Notes: generated by a model from the sequence alone, not told the origin. Shown: positions 15,153 to 25,300, numbered from the stretch's first letter. The stretch is DNA of 45,834 nucleotides from Verrucomicrobiota bacterium (GCA_013820875.1 JACDHS010000025.1:1-45834), one strand, 5' to 3'. A program made the numbers and translations.

Positions 15153-17738
15153 TCACACTGCCACGTTGATTGAGGCGCTCTTATCTTCACCGGATACGAT
15201 TCCTGTGATCACCTTTTCTTTGCCGGTTTCAGGTTCGCTTACTTTGATGGTATATCGGCTGGCTGGGTTGAACACATGTGGTTGCCAACTGCTTTCATTC
15301 AAGCGCAAGGCATAAACCAATTCGCCCGTCTGCTCTTCGATTACCTGCACCACTGGATTTTTTATCCCGCTGATCTTCAGAAGCGGCAGGTGCGCAAGCG
15401 GTTTGCGCGCGTAGTTTTCCAGCATATGGAATTGCACCGGCCAACCGGGGAATTGGGTGTCGGGCTTCGTCGGATCGGCAAGGTAAGGCCAGCATTCCAG
15501 GGAAATCCGGCGTGCTTTTTTGTCGAAGCGCACCAACCCGAGTCCTGACGCTTTATCGTGCATTGTTTCCAAAACATGGGTTTTGCGAGGTTGATACGCG
15601 CCGTTCTTCACGGCGAGAACAGTCATCGGATGCCCGAAGGTGTCGGTAAAATCGCCGGTGAGACCTGAACCCGGTTTTGCGCCGGTCCATTTCGCTTTTT
15701 GCGGTTCCCACCAGCGCGGGTAACCGACATTCACGGCGGGACCGGCGAATGCAATTGGACCATCGCGATGTTCATCAATGCCATAGTGTACGACGGCGGG
15801 TAGATGTTGATCGCCCGAGATGTGAACCGCGAACGCTTTGCGAATAATCTTAAGGGCTTCGTTGCGCGGCGTTTGGGGCCAGCCATTGGCATCGTAATCG
15901 ATCCGGATTAACTGCTGATTATTGCCATGGATGGTGGCCATGCCGGAAAAGATGGTCTGCGAAATCACAGCTTTCATTTCTGCGCCCTTCCAGTCGGTGA
16001 CCCATTCGCGGAGAAACTGCATCTGTTTTGCGCCGAGCAACTCCAGTCCGGGGAGATCGGCTGACTTCGGATCGTAATCCAAATCAAGAACGTGATCGCC
16101 ACGTGTGCTGTCGGTGGGTGGGACTTTACCTTCCGGGCCGGATTTGTATTGGCGATCGGCGAGGACTGCAAAACTGACGCCGCCATAGAGCATCGCACCG
16201 TAATAATTGCTCGTCCCGCGTTTGGACGGTCTCGGATCGTAAGGATCAGGATGATGCGCAGTCTGCGAGCGATGAACCACATTCACCCATTCAACAGGTT
16301 GATCGTAGCCGCCTGCTGCCTGCGTGGTCTTGCGGCCTTCACCGCCTTCGCCCCAAATGTTGCCCTGGTAAACATCATGATCATCCGGCAACGCAAGACT
16401 CGGACGATCGCGCATCAGTTCGCGCCAGGTCCAGCCGTGGCAATACCATTTGCGCAGGTAATCATTAATGGCGCGATTCAAAGGGGCGCGCGTCACACCA
16501 TACCCGGCTGATGCTTCATAAAATTGATCGCCCACAAACGCGAGGATGTCGGGATCCAGCTTCGCGGTATTCGCCACATAGAGTGCGTTCGGAAATGCGG
16601 TGTGATAGTTGCAGGAAATATCCGCCACGGTGAGTTCTGGTTTATCCACAGGATTGCGGCGAATCGTCCCGGTCCAGTAGCTCTCGGACGGTTTACCATG
16701 CCTCGACTGCATGGTGTAGGCCAAACGAAAAGGCTCGTCTTTTTTGTCATTCCATTTTGCAATGCGAAAGGTTGCGGTGCGTGCCTGGGAATGAATCTTT
16801 TCCATCGCAAGCGTCGTCCAGTTGGAGCCTTTCCGGATTTGCAGGCGCACGGTTTGTGAATCGCGGTCGCCGATCGGTGGCATTTGCGCGGTCATTTTCA
16901 TGACACCATGGCTCAACGTGTAACTGGAGAAAAGGATCGGGCCGAACGCATGGTTCTCATGCGCCTCGACTTTGCTGCCGCTCACGCGCCAATCGGCGAA
17001 CCAGAATTGTCCGATGCCACTGTTTTCATTTTTCTTCGCATTTGCTTTGGCCTGTGAACCGTAGTTGCACACGAGCGCGATGTTCCCGACGAGTTGATTG
17101 GATTGAATATCATTGCGTTCGATTTGGCCGAGCAGCTTGCCGGTCTTCGCGTCCAGGGCGGAGAGTTGCAATTTATATTTGTCCGTCACCGGTTCGGCAG
17201 TGAGCCGCAGTTCGATGGATTCGTTGTTCAGGTTAATCGCGCCTGGTTCGGAATCGTTGATGTTGCCGATGAAAAGACCGCCATCGCCTGTGACGCCGCA
17301 GTTGAGGCCGCCGCCGTTAAACAGACTATTCCGATACTCACGCAACGGTCCCATGATGCCGACTCGAAAGCCGAATGAACCTTCGCCTGCGAGCGCTTTG
17401 TCACCGCTGCGTCCAATGCGCACAGAAGTATTAAATGTGCCTTTGGCTTCGCCGAGTTGGCGCGTGAGCAAATGCACATTGCGATCGGGGCCGGCAAAGG
17501 AGAGTTGGATGCGCCCGTTCGCGAGTTGCCAATCGTGGAGGGGATTGGCCCAGTATTCGGCTCCGAGCCAGACGCGGTCATGTATTTTTTCCCAGGCACT
17601 GCGAAACTCAGGGGCAGGCTGCGCGGCCGAAGCCTGGAAGATTGGCGCGAGGTTCGCCGCGACAACAGAGCCAGCAGCCAATGATGCGGAATGGGCGATA
17701 AATTTACGACGGGAGAGCGGCTTACCGAAATTCGACAT
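15153..17738 (-). CDS. Tat-exported PhoD-like phosphatase with long N-terminal domain
   Basis: This 861-residue protein starts with a twin-arginine signal (SRRKFIAHSASL), so it is exported folded. Residues about 50-260 are beta-rich and resemble a concanavalin-like or sugar-binding sandwich. A further beta domain (about 265-365) matches the PhoD N-terminal domain. The metallophosphatase part (about 370-720) shows TVADISCNYH, AFVGDQFYEAS, LPDDHDVYQGN and SGDQHLPAVVHYG, the expected metal-binding sites. PhoD enzymes release phosphate from phosphodiesters and usually need calcium and iron. At 861 residues it is much longer than typical PhoD (roughly 500-600). The gap before it, 15047-15152, is empty. 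The substrate is unknown. Confidence 0.85.
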   Translation of the reverse strand: MSNFGKPLSRRKFIAHSASLAAGSVVAANLAPIFQASAAQPAPEFRSAWEKIHDRVWLGAEYWANPLHDWQLANGRIQLSFAGPDRNVHLLTRQLGEAKGTFNTSVRIGRSGDKALAGEGSFGFRVGIMGPLREYRNSLFNGGGLNCGVTGDGGLFIGNINDSEPGAINLNNESIELRLTAEPVTDKYKLQLSALDAKTGKLLGQIERNDIQSNQLVGNIALVCNYGSQAKANAKKNENSGIGQFWFADWRVSGSKVEAHENHAFGPILFSSYTLSHGVMKMTAQMPPIGDRDSQTVRLQIRKGSNWTTLAMEKIHSQARTATFRIAKWNDKKDEPFRLAYTMQSRHGKPSESYWTGTIRRNPVDKPELTVADISCNYHTAFPNALYVANTAKLDPDILAFVGDQFYEASAGYGVTRAPLNRAINDYLRKWYCHGWTWRELMRDRPSLALPDDHDVYQGNIWGEGGEGRKTTQAAGGYDQPVEWVNVVHRSQTAHHPDPYDPRPSKRGTSNYYGAMLYGGVSFAVLADRQYKSGPEGKVPPTDSTRGDHVLDLDYDPKSADLPGLELLGAKQMQFLREWVTDWKGAEMKAVISQTIFSGMATIHGNNQQLIRIDYDANGWPQTPRNEALKIIRKAFAVHISGDQHLPAVVHYGIDEHRDGPIAFAGPAVNVGYPRWWEPQKAKWTGAKPGSGLTGDFTDTFGHPMTVLAVKNGAYQPRKTHVLETMHDKASGLGLVRFDKKARRISLECWPYLADPTKPDTQFPGWPVQFHMLENYARKPLAHLPLLKISGIKNPVVQVIEEQTGELVYALRLNESSWQPHVFNPASRYTIKVSEPETGKEKVITGIVSGEDKSASINVAV

Positions 17739-17842
17739 AACAATGATTTAACTGGACGGCATTCGATCCGCAAAACGTTTTAGAAACAACTCCGCGACGC
17801 CTCTTCACGTAATCTTAAGGTTCACTGGCGTAAGTTGGATTC

Positions 17843-17989
17843 ATGAAAAGAAATTTTTCTGGACGATCTCGATGGATGGTAGTGGATGATGAGGAGGATT
17901 CTTCATGGCTGATTCAATACATGCTCAGCGTCGGCAAACTCGGCGGGTTGGTAGCCCACCGACAACGGGTTTGGAAAACAGAACTGTAG
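17843..17989 (+). pseudogene. possible truncated response-regulator receiver fragment
   Basis: A 48-residue ORF starts MKRNFSGRSRWMVVDDEED and continues SSWLIQYMLS before stopping. VVDDEED followed by an amphipathic helix is the typical beginning of a CheY-like receiver domain, with paired acidic residues that bind magnesium. The rest of the domain, including the phospho-accepting aspartate and conserved lysine, is absent. It lies in the 310-bp gap 17739-18048 between the PhoD-like and MoxR genes, which otherwise holds nothing I can name. It could be a remnant or a chance ORF. Confidence 0.35.
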
Positions 17990-18048
17990 AGTCGATTTAC
18001 CGCAAAGCGGCAGGCCCGTTCCACCCATTTCAGCGGCTTCAAGGAATC

Positions 18049-19050
18049 TTAAGCCTTCACCGCCACCGCATCCTTCGGCACATCTTTTAAGATTTGTGCA
18101 ATGACGATGTCAGTGGTGATCCCTTCGGCCTCGGCTTCGAAGTTCAGGATCAAACGATGACGCAACGTCGCGGGAGCGACCGCCTGGATGTCATCGAAGC
18201 TCACATTGAACCGGCCCTGGGTGAGCGCGCGAACCTTGGCGCCGAGGATCAATGTTTGCGCGCCGCGCGGACTGCTGCCGAACCGGAGATATTGATTTGC
18301 AATCGGCGCGGCAGTATCCGTTTTCGGATGCGTCGCAAGAATCAGGCGCACGGCGTAATCCTTTACATGCGACGCGACCGGAACCTGTCGCACCAACGCT
18401 TGCAGTTCCAAAATGTCTTCTTTCGTCAGTATCCGGTTGACCTGCGTCTTTTTGTTTTCCGTGGTGCGGGTGATGACTTCGTTCAGGTCTTCGGCAGTTG
18501 GATAATGCACCACCAGCTTGAAGAAAAAGCGGTCGAGTTGTGCTTCGGGCAGGGGATAGGTTCCTTCCTGATCGATTGGGTTCTGGGTCGCCAGCACGAA
18601 AAAAGGTTCACCCAATTTTCGAAGTTCACCGCCAGCCGTGACCTGTTTTTCCTGCATCGCTTCCAGCATCGCCGACTGCGTTTTGGGTGTGGCCCGATTG
18701 ATTTCGTCGGCGAGAATCAGATTGGCGAACAGTGGACCTTTTTGAAATTCGAACGCGCGTCTTCCATCTGGCGATTCCATCACCAGGTTGGTTCCCAAAA
18801 TATCGGCAGGCATGAGATCGGGCGTGAATTGGATTCGGCTGAAACTCATGTCGAGCGCATCGCTGAGGGTGCGAACGAGCAAGGTTTTGCCCAGACCCGG
18901 AACGCCTTCGAGCAAGACATGTCCGCCGCCGAAGATGGCAATCAATGTGCCTTCGACAATGGGATGATTGCCAACGATGACTTTGCCAATTTCCGCGCGA
19001 AGATTTTCCCAGGTTTTCCGAAAGGATTGAATTTGTTGCTCGGTGTTCAT
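18049..19050 (-). CDS. MoxR-family AAA ATPase
   Basis: This 333-residue protein is a MoxR-type AAA ATPase, with Walker A EGVPGLGKT (about 48-56), Walker B LILADEINRA (about 111-120), sensor-1 LATQNPID and the typical EGTYPLPEAQLDRF. C-terminal helices form the MoxR lid, including RFGSSPRGAQTLI. MoxR proteins act as chaperone-like remodelers, usually encoded with DUF58 and von Willebrand A partners. No such partner is in this window, so its client is unknown. It is transcribed away from the C39-like peptidase gene. The ATG at 19050 lacks a strong ribosome-binding site. The 258-bp gap to the next gene holds nothing else I can support. Confidence 0.92.
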   Translation of the reverse strand: MNTEQQIQSFRKTWENLRAEIGKVIVGNHPIVEGTLIAIFGGGHVLLEGVPGLGKTLLVRTLSDALDMSFSRIQFTPDLMPADILGTNLVMESPDGRRAFEFQKGPLFANLILADEINRATPKTQSAMLEAMQEKQVTAGGELRKLGEPFFVLATQNPIDQEGTYPLPEAQLDRFFFKLVVHYPTAEDLNEVITRTTENKKTQVNRILTKEDILELQALVRQVPVASHVKDYAVRLILATHPKTDTAAPIANQYLRFGSSPRGAQTLILGAKVRALTQGRFNVSFDDIQAVAPATLRHRLILNFEAEAEGITTDIVIAQILKDVPKDAVAVKA

Positions 19051-19308
19051 ATGCGATTTCCCGTAGAGCCGATCTTTATTTTTGCGGATGCTACTGAATC
19101 ACCTCTGAAAAACCAGTCCTTAGTAGGGGGGCATTTTTAACCACGAATGAACAACTCTCAATTGCCATCGGCGATAGGTGACCGCAGAGAGTCATGATAG
19201 TTGGATTCGGACATGCACAAACGCTCCAGACGAATTGCCCGCCAGTTGATCACAACCCCGACCAACCGACAACATTGACTCATCCCTGGTGTCTCGCTAC
19301 GGTTTTGC

Positions 19309-20106
19309 GTGATTTGGCTGCTGCAATTCACGGCTGTTTGCCTGCTCGCCTGGGGCGCTGGATCTTTTCTCGGAAAACGTTTCCCTGTTTCCCCCCGCAC
19401 TAATTCCTTCCTGCTGATTGCCGTTGTTCTTTTTCTTTTGGTTGCCTGGTTCGGATTTTCGTGGTGGGCACGAGGTTACGGCGATACAGACAAAGCCGGT
19501 TGGCAATGGGCGGAAGCCTGGGCGCACACGGGCAAATGGTATGCGTTGCTCGGAGGCGCTCTATTCGGAATTCGCTTCGCGGCGGCTGGCGAAACAAAGA
19601 GGCCACGGGGGCTGACTCTTGCCTGTGCGCTGTTGATCGGCGTTGTGGCCTGGCGAACGATGCCAATGTATTTTCTGCTCGGCGAAAAGCAGCGCGATCG
19701 CGATGGCTATTTGCGGCAATCGTCGCGATTGGAGTGTACCTGCGGCGGTGTTGCTTTGGCTAATTACCTGGAACAGTTTTGCAACCGCACTGTTTCTGAG
19801 CGGGAAATTACCAAAGCCTCCCGAACCACGTGGGAGGGTTCGACCGCTGCGAATTTGCTGTACGCGGCGCAAAGCTATGGTTTAACCAATGCGGCGGTCC
19901 GGCAATTAACCTGGGATGAACTGCGTGAGTTGCGCCAGCCGGTGATCGTTTCCATTTCCACTCTTCCACAGATGCTCCATGCAACGTTGCTGATTGAACT
20001 CAATGAAACCGAAGCAGTCTTCATTGATCCGGCGTATGGCCGCTGGGTGATCACTCCGCAGTATCTACGGCATATCTTGCGTGGGAAAACGATTCTGCTG
20101 CAATGA
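19309..20106 (+). CDS. membrane-anchored C39-like cysteine peptidase
   Basis: The protein has 265 residues. Four hydrophobic segments (about 1-20, 34-52, 75-90, 100-120) place it in the inner membrane. The C-terminal half (about 135-265) resembles the C39 double-glycine peptidase fold, with the nucleophile region LECTCGGVALANYL, a helix GSTAANLLYAAQSYGL, the histidine region LPQMLHATLLIEL and the aspartate region VFIDPAYGRW. C39 peptidases trim leaders of exported peptides, and many stand-alone members have unknown targets. No transporter or leader peptide gene is adjacent. The start is GTG at 19309. The active site appears complete but activity is inferred. Confidence 0.75.
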   Translation: MIWLLQFTAVCLLAWGAGSFLGKRFPVSPRTNSFLLIAVVLFLLVAWFGFSWWARGYGDTDKAGWQWAEAWAHTGKWYALLGGALFGIRFAAAGETKRPRGLTLACALLIGVVAWRTMPMYFLLGEKQRDRDGYLRQSSRLECTCGGVALANYLEQFCNRTVSEREITKASRTTWEGSTAANLLYAAQSYGLTNAAVRQLTWDELRELRQPVIVSISTLPQMLHATLLIELNETEAVFIDPAYGRWVITPQYLRHILRGKTILLQ

Positions 20107-20205
20107 TCCCTGAGATGCGCCCCTGCGGGAACCGTCGCCGAGTATTTTATTGCGGCTTTAACAATCTTTAATCAATTCTCGTCAAAACAATCATCGTTAT
20201 CTTTC

Positions 20206-21438
20206 ATGACAAAATTCTTTCATTTCCTGACTCTTGGCCTGTTGGCACTGGGCGCTTCGTCCTGTAGCAAATCACCGACTGAGAATTCAACTTCTGAAAA
20301 TACCACCGCACCTGCCCTGGTAACAGGCGCAGACCAGACCGAAAAGTATTTGCCCTACCTGAAAGGGAAACGGATCGGCATGCTCGTGAACCACTCTTCT
20401 ACGATTGACGGAAAACCCAGCGTGGACGTCTTGCTGGCTTCGGGCATCCAGGTGACGAAGATATTCGGTCCGGAACACGGTTTCCGCGGCAACGCCAGTA
20501 ACGGCGCACATGTCGGCGACGAGATCGACGAGACAACCGGGATCCCAATCATCTCCCTCTACGGCAAGAAGAAAAAGCCCAGCAAAGAAGACATGGCGGA
20601 TATTGACCTCATGATCTTTGACGTCCAGGACGTCGGCGTCCGTTTCTATACGAAAATAATCACCCTGCGCGACGTGATGGAAGCCTGTGCCGAGAACAAC
20701 GTGGAGTTGATATTGCTCGATCGACCCAACCCCCACGCCTACATGATCGACGGCCCTATTCTGGACATGAAATTAAAATCAGGCGTCGGGCAGTTTCCAA
20801 TTCCCATTGCTTATGGCATGACGATTGGTGAGTTCGCACAGATGGTGAATGGCGAGGGCTGGATGACCAATAATCTAAAATGCAAACTCAACGTCATCAA
20901 AATGGCCAATTACACCCATGACACGCCGTATGTTCTGCCGGTGTATCCTTCGCCCAATCTGAACACCCCGCAGTCGGTGATGCTCTACCCGAGCCTCTGC
21001 CTCTTTGAGGGAACCATCCTGAATCATGGCCGGGGCACTTACATGCCGTTTACCATCCTGGGCGCGCCCGCGCTGAAAGGGACATATGAATTCAGTTACA
21101 CTCCCGTGGGCATTCCCGGCATGAGCGAAACGCCGTTGTACCAAAACGAGGTCTGCTACGGGCTGGATCTTCGTGGCTATGACGTGGAGCAGTTGCGGAA
21201 CAGTCGGCAGCTCAACCTGAGCTGGCTCATGGAATTGTACAAGGCTTATCCCGACAAAGAAAAGTTCTTCGATTTCACCCAGAGCAGACAGATTGGCAAC
21301 TTCGACAAACTCGCCGGTACCACAGAGTTGAAGCAGCAGATAATCGCCGGAATCCCGGAAGCAGAGATCCGGAAGACCTGGGAACCGGGGTTGAAAGCAT
21401 TCAAAGTCATGCGCGAGAAATACCTGCTGTATCCCTGA
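20206..21438 (+). CDS. NamZ-like (DUF1343) lipoprotein, exo-N-acetylmuramidase family
   Basis: The protein has 410 residues. A lipoprotein signal ends at Cys20 (LGASSC), so it is anchored in the envelope. The rest is the DUF1343/NamZ domain: KGKRIGMLVNHSS, FGPEHGFRG, SLYGKKKKPS, IDLMIFDVQDVGVRFYT and LLDRPNPHAYMIDGP. NamZ enzymes release terminal N-acetylmuramic acid from peptidoglycan fragments during cell-wall recycling. A second DUF1343 gene lies at 41595 with a plain signal peptide. The gene is 99 bp after the C39-like gene. It carries PSPNLN at the sugar-site loop where the paralogue has TSPHIP, so substrate preference may differ. Confidence 0.88.
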   Translation: MTKFFHFLTLGLLALGASSCSKSPTENSTSENTTAPALVTGADQTEKYLPYLKGKRIGMLVNHSSTIDGKPSVDVLLASGIQVTKIFGPEHGFRGNASNGAHVGDEIDETTGIPIISLYGKKKKPSKEDMADIDLMIFDVQDVGVRFYTKIITLRDVMEACAENNVELILLDRPNPHAYMIDGPILDMKLKSGVGQFPIPIAYGMTIGEFAQMVNGEGWMTNNLKCKLNVIKMANYTHDTPYVLPVYPSPNLNTPQSVMLYPSLCLFEGTILNHGRGTYMPFTILGAPALKGTYEFSYTPVGIPGMSETPLYQNEVCYGLDLRGYDVEQLRNSRQLNLSWLMELYKAYPDKEKFFDFTQSRQIGNFDKLAGTTELKQQIIAGIPEAEIRKTWEPGLKAFKVMREKYLLYP

Positions 21439-21509
21439 GGCCTGTCTGAAAATGGGTGGAACCTCATCCTCGTTCAAAAACGTCCGGAATCCCTGTCACA
21501 AAAGTTTCC

Positions 21510-21563
21510 CTCTTTTAAAGTCCCGGCGGAAGGGCATTACGAAAAATTTTGTCTTTAAAAGAG
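21510..21563. other. 11-bp perfect inverted repeat downstream of namZ-like gene
   Basis: CTCTTTTAAAG at 21510-21520 pairs with CTTTAAAAGAG at 21553-21563 around a 32-base loop. It lies 72 bp beyond the NamZ-like stop and could be a transcript-end hairpin, but it is AT-rich and lacks a T-tract. It could also be the edge of the hairpin element that follows. Confidence 0.45.
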
Positions 21564-21603
21564 CTCGCAGGACCACAGGTCGAGAATTGCGCTGGGGATC
21601 TGA

Positions 21604-21891
21604 AGTGCGAAGCACATCGTAGAAACGGTGGGGTTTTGCTGTTTTGCCAAAACCCTGATTTCTGCCTTCTACAATCCTCTGGAAGTCTGGTACGTGCGTG
21701 TTGCTATTCCAGAGCGGAACAAACCCAACTCTGCTTGGCCCTAAATCTCAAAACAACAACACGCACGCACCAAACTTTACGACGAATTGTGGAAGGCAAA
21801 AGTCAGGGTTTTGGCAAAACAGAACTATAAACGAGACGAACCGCTTCGCGGTTACGCAAAACCCCACCGTTATTAGGCGTGCTTCGCACCT
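21604..21891. repeat. 288-bp long-hairpin element
   Basis: Nearly the whole segment is self-complementary. The outer left arm (21604-21675) matches the reverse complement of 21786-21891, apart from a 33-base insertion at 21823-21855. That insertion has its own hairpin, AACCGC-ttc-GCGGTT. An inner pair, TGGTACGTGCGTGTTG (21688-21703) with CAACACGCACGCACCA (21757-21772), extends the stem with one mismatch. GGGTTTTGGCAAAACAG and GCAAAACCCCACCGTT are examples of perfectly matched arm sequence. No ORF across it is credible. It is either a MITE-like palindromic element or a structured RNA. It sits in the 893-bp gap 21439-22331. Confidence 0.85.
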
Positions 21892-22052
21892 CTACGTCTC
21901 ACGCCATCGAAGAATTTGAAGTCGCGGGTCAGTTGGGTATCCACTCCACTTTGGCAATTTCCCTCGTACTTCAGATTGTTTATCTCTCCTATCTCTCCTT
22001 ATCCAATCTGCCGTGTCCTCGCTTAAACACGTCGGTATTCAACTAATTCCGC

Positions 22053-22245
22053 ATGAAGGAGTCAGTCCTTACTTATTACACAGATTACACAGAAATTGTT
22101 TGGAAAGCCCGTGTTGCGTATCGTTCTGACAGAGCTTTCGATTTCCCGGTGGTCTTCACCTGGGCCTTGCTCGTCGGACTCGCGTGCAGCTCGGCCGTCA
22201 CATGGCGGACTTTCAGTCCTGATGGAATCAATGTCTACCTATGCC
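22053..22245 (+). repeat. dispersed palindromic repeat, copy A
   Basis: This is the fullest copy of a repeat seen five times in the window. It opens with GAAGGAGTCAGTCCTTAC and TTGTTTGGAAAGCCCGTG. The core at 22159-22222 starts CCTGGGCCTTGCTCGTCGGA, and ends with the hairpin GGACT-ttc-AGTCC. The other cores are at 26379-26442, 29560-29623, 33176-33239 and, inverted, 45682-45746. No gene is contained. Confidence 0.85.
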
Positions 22246-22262
22246 GCAGAGCGGCAGATGAG

Positions 22263-22303
22263 GGTAGCCGTGGGTTTCAACCAGGCTAAAACCCACGGTT
22301 ACC
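22263..22303. other. 15-bp hairpin beyond the 3' end of the giant secreted-protein gene
   Basis: GGTAGCCGTGGGTTT (22263-22277) pairs with AAACCCACGGTTACC (22289-22303), with one G-T mismatch and an 11-base loop. It lies 29 bp past the stop of the minus-strand gene ending at 22332, and might end its transcript or form part of the repeat element. No T-tract follows. Confidence 0.5.
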
Positions 22304-22331
22304 GTCAACTGTCGCTCATTCTTTATACAAA

Positions 22332-25300
22332 TTATTTGGGTCCTACCAGCGTCCATTGGAATGAAACAGCACTCCCACCGCGTAGTAACTCGCTTTGCAA
22401 CCACGATGTTCCATCCATGTATCGCACAGCTACCCGTCCATCGACGTTCCTGAAAAGGATATCGGTTTTGCCATCATTGTTCAAATCCATCAGGGAAGAA
22501 GCGCGCCAATTACCTCCTACCGGTGGAAAGGAATGTGCCCTTAGGTAGTTTGTTCCGCTCATAAACCAAATCGCTAATTTACCAGAATCTTGCCGCCAGA
22601 GGATATCCACGCTTGCGTCTCCATCAAAATCTGCGGCCCCAATTGGTATCCAGGAATCGCTCGCAGTGGGTCCATTTGCTATCCATCCGAAATAGCTGAT
22701 GTGGTTGTAGTTTTCGAATTTTACGAATCCTACTCGCCCTGAAGAGTGGCGGATCAACACCTCAAGCGAACCATCACCGTCCAAATCAGCAGCTGAAAAT
22801 GCCCGGAAATCTTTCGGGAGGTCTGCGAGGACTGTGGACCCCAGAAAGTTTGAATGTTGCATGAACCAGACTGCAAGGCGTCCACTGTCGTGCTGCCAAA
22901 GAACGTCCCAATAACCATCGAGGTTAAAATCACCCTGGCCGACGACATTCCACAACGACGAAGCTCCAAGTCCTTCCCTCAACAAAAGACTTTGAACAAG
23001 GGTGCCACCATCCATCATCCACGCAGCGAGCTTCCTGGTATCGTGCTGCCATAGCAGATCTGGGCGCGCATCTCCCGTGAAATCGGCTGTGGAAAGAGAT
23101 ACCTTGAATCTGCCATAGACCGATTCAATTTCTTTCTCTTCAACGTAGGTTCCATCGGTAGGCGTATCGAAGGTAAGCAAGAATCTGCTGGAATCCAGAG
23201 TCATTGTGGCCGTGTCGTCACCTGACTTTTGATAGGAGTATTGCCCTGTGGCAGTAATTGCACCGCCTATAGATACCCAGCTGAATAGATTGTTTGTTCC
23301 AGGGGAGGTTACAACCAGAAAAGCCTCGTTTGCGTTCTGCTCGAGACCTTCTTCCATCCTGAAAGTTTTTGCGCTGATCAACTCCGGAGCCAGGTGCCCC
23401 AATTGCATGATCGCGATAGTGAGACCGGCGATATTCACATAAGCGACTCGAGGAGACGCGTTCGTGTTGTGATCTAAATGGAAGTTAAGTTGTCCCCCAG
23501 CGCTATTTTTTTCGGATGAAATGGATATCCACGTATTGGAATTATGAATCGGCCACTCCCAATTATTTGGAGTAATGAGATCGAGAATGGTTTCATCATC
23601 ATTACGCCTAAGCTGGAGAAAGTTCGTCGAAAGAGTTAACGGATGGACATCCAGGCGCATAGGCTGGCTTGTAACGACACCAAAATTGTTTGCGATTGTA
23701 ACTCTGTAAACACCGGCGTCAGTCAGTTGGGCACGCTTGAGATTCAGCACGGAATTTGTTGCCCCTGCCACTGCCACACCATCCAAATGCCATTGATAGG
23801 TGAGATGCCCGTAACCCAATGCTCTAACACTTGATTCTGTTGATCCACCGATTGCCACTGCTTCATCGCTGCTTTGCGTGATAATATTTGGCGAACGAAT
23901 GGACTGCAGGGTTATGCTCCGAAAACGTTTTCTGGAGGAATCGAAAAACCAAAGTCTGTTATCTTGCGAATCTACTGCCATAACTGAGTTTGTAAAAGGC
24001 AGGTTTGCGATGATGCTCGCAGTGGAGGTTTGAAAGGCATATCGATCACTAAAAGCCAACCTTCCATTCGAGGTGCATGCGGTAGTCGGTTCGCCAAGGT
24101 ACCCGATATGATCCAACTCGAAATTGTAAACATCACCTTTGAAGAAAATATGCGATCCATCTCTACTGATAATGACTGAGGAAAAGTCACCAGAGTGACT
24201 CACCTCGGGCCCCGCTATGAATTTATTATTTCGAATGTCGAACTTTGTCAGGTAGGTCTGGCCAAACTCATATCGGCCTCGGAAGTAGAACTCTCCTGAA
24301 GGATCACATTCCCCGTCTCGAAATTGAGGTGGATAGGACTGGTAAACTGCCGCTAGCTGGCCAGTCGAACTGATAAGTTTAGTGTAATCCTGATCGATAA
24401 CCAACCGACCACCTTTTGCCGAATTAACCCGGAAAACGCCCGTTCCCTGTTGCAGCGGGGGCAAAAGTATCTGCCGGTCTAGGTCCACCCGACCTATCGT
24501 TTCCTGAACTGGATTGCAGAAAAAAAGTCGATCTCCGGCGGAATTGATTGACATATCGGTGGGACCCCGGCCCGCTGGCAGAACTATTTCGATCGCACCA
24601 GAATGGGAATTAAGAACAAACAGGTAGGCATCATGGAAATTGCCTGTTCCGTGCTGTAGAATATAAATATAAGGACGACTCGGGTGGGTCAACATTTGGG
24701 TTGGCGCAAGTTCCAACAACTCCACTATCACAGGAACTCGAAGCGTGCTCCCACCGGATACCAGTTCCAGGCTATTCGTGTAAAGGCCGTTGGTCATGCC
24801 GGAAAGATTGAGCGCGACCTTCAGTTGCGATGGAGTGCTGCCCGACGTCTTATTCACTGACATCCATGACTCCTCGACAGTGACATTCCAGGTCTCCGTC
24901 GATGGTGCCGAAATCTGAATACTTACAGGAGGAATTGGATATCCTACTGCCCCCTTAACGGAAATGGTTTTGGGCGTTACTGAAACCGGAGCAGCAGTAA
25001 ACTGCCAAACCGCACCTGCAACTGCACCCATTGAACCGACACTATCTACTCGCCAGTAATACGTGGTTCGGGGATTCAGCGGTGCGCTCAGGGGAAAATT
25101 TGTGGAAAGCGTAGAACCAAGATAGTAAGGGGAATTGGTTGTGGCATCCGTCACGCCGCCGAGATCTTCACCAAAGAACACATGATAGCGCGGTCCAGAT
25201 GGCAACTTTGTCCAACTCACTTGCTTAAGCTGCAGGGCTACGACATCGCCGGTGGCCGGAGCGGGGAACAACCCGGGACCACGGATGCTTGCTATGTCTC

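Noticed and set aside
18094-19140. 348-residue plus-strand frame
   Set aside because: It is antisense to the MoxR gene, which has complete AAA motifs.
21510-21563. standard rho-independent terminator for the NamZ-like gene
   Set aside because: The stem is AT-rich, the loop is 32 bases and no T-tract follows, so it is listed only as an inverted repeat.
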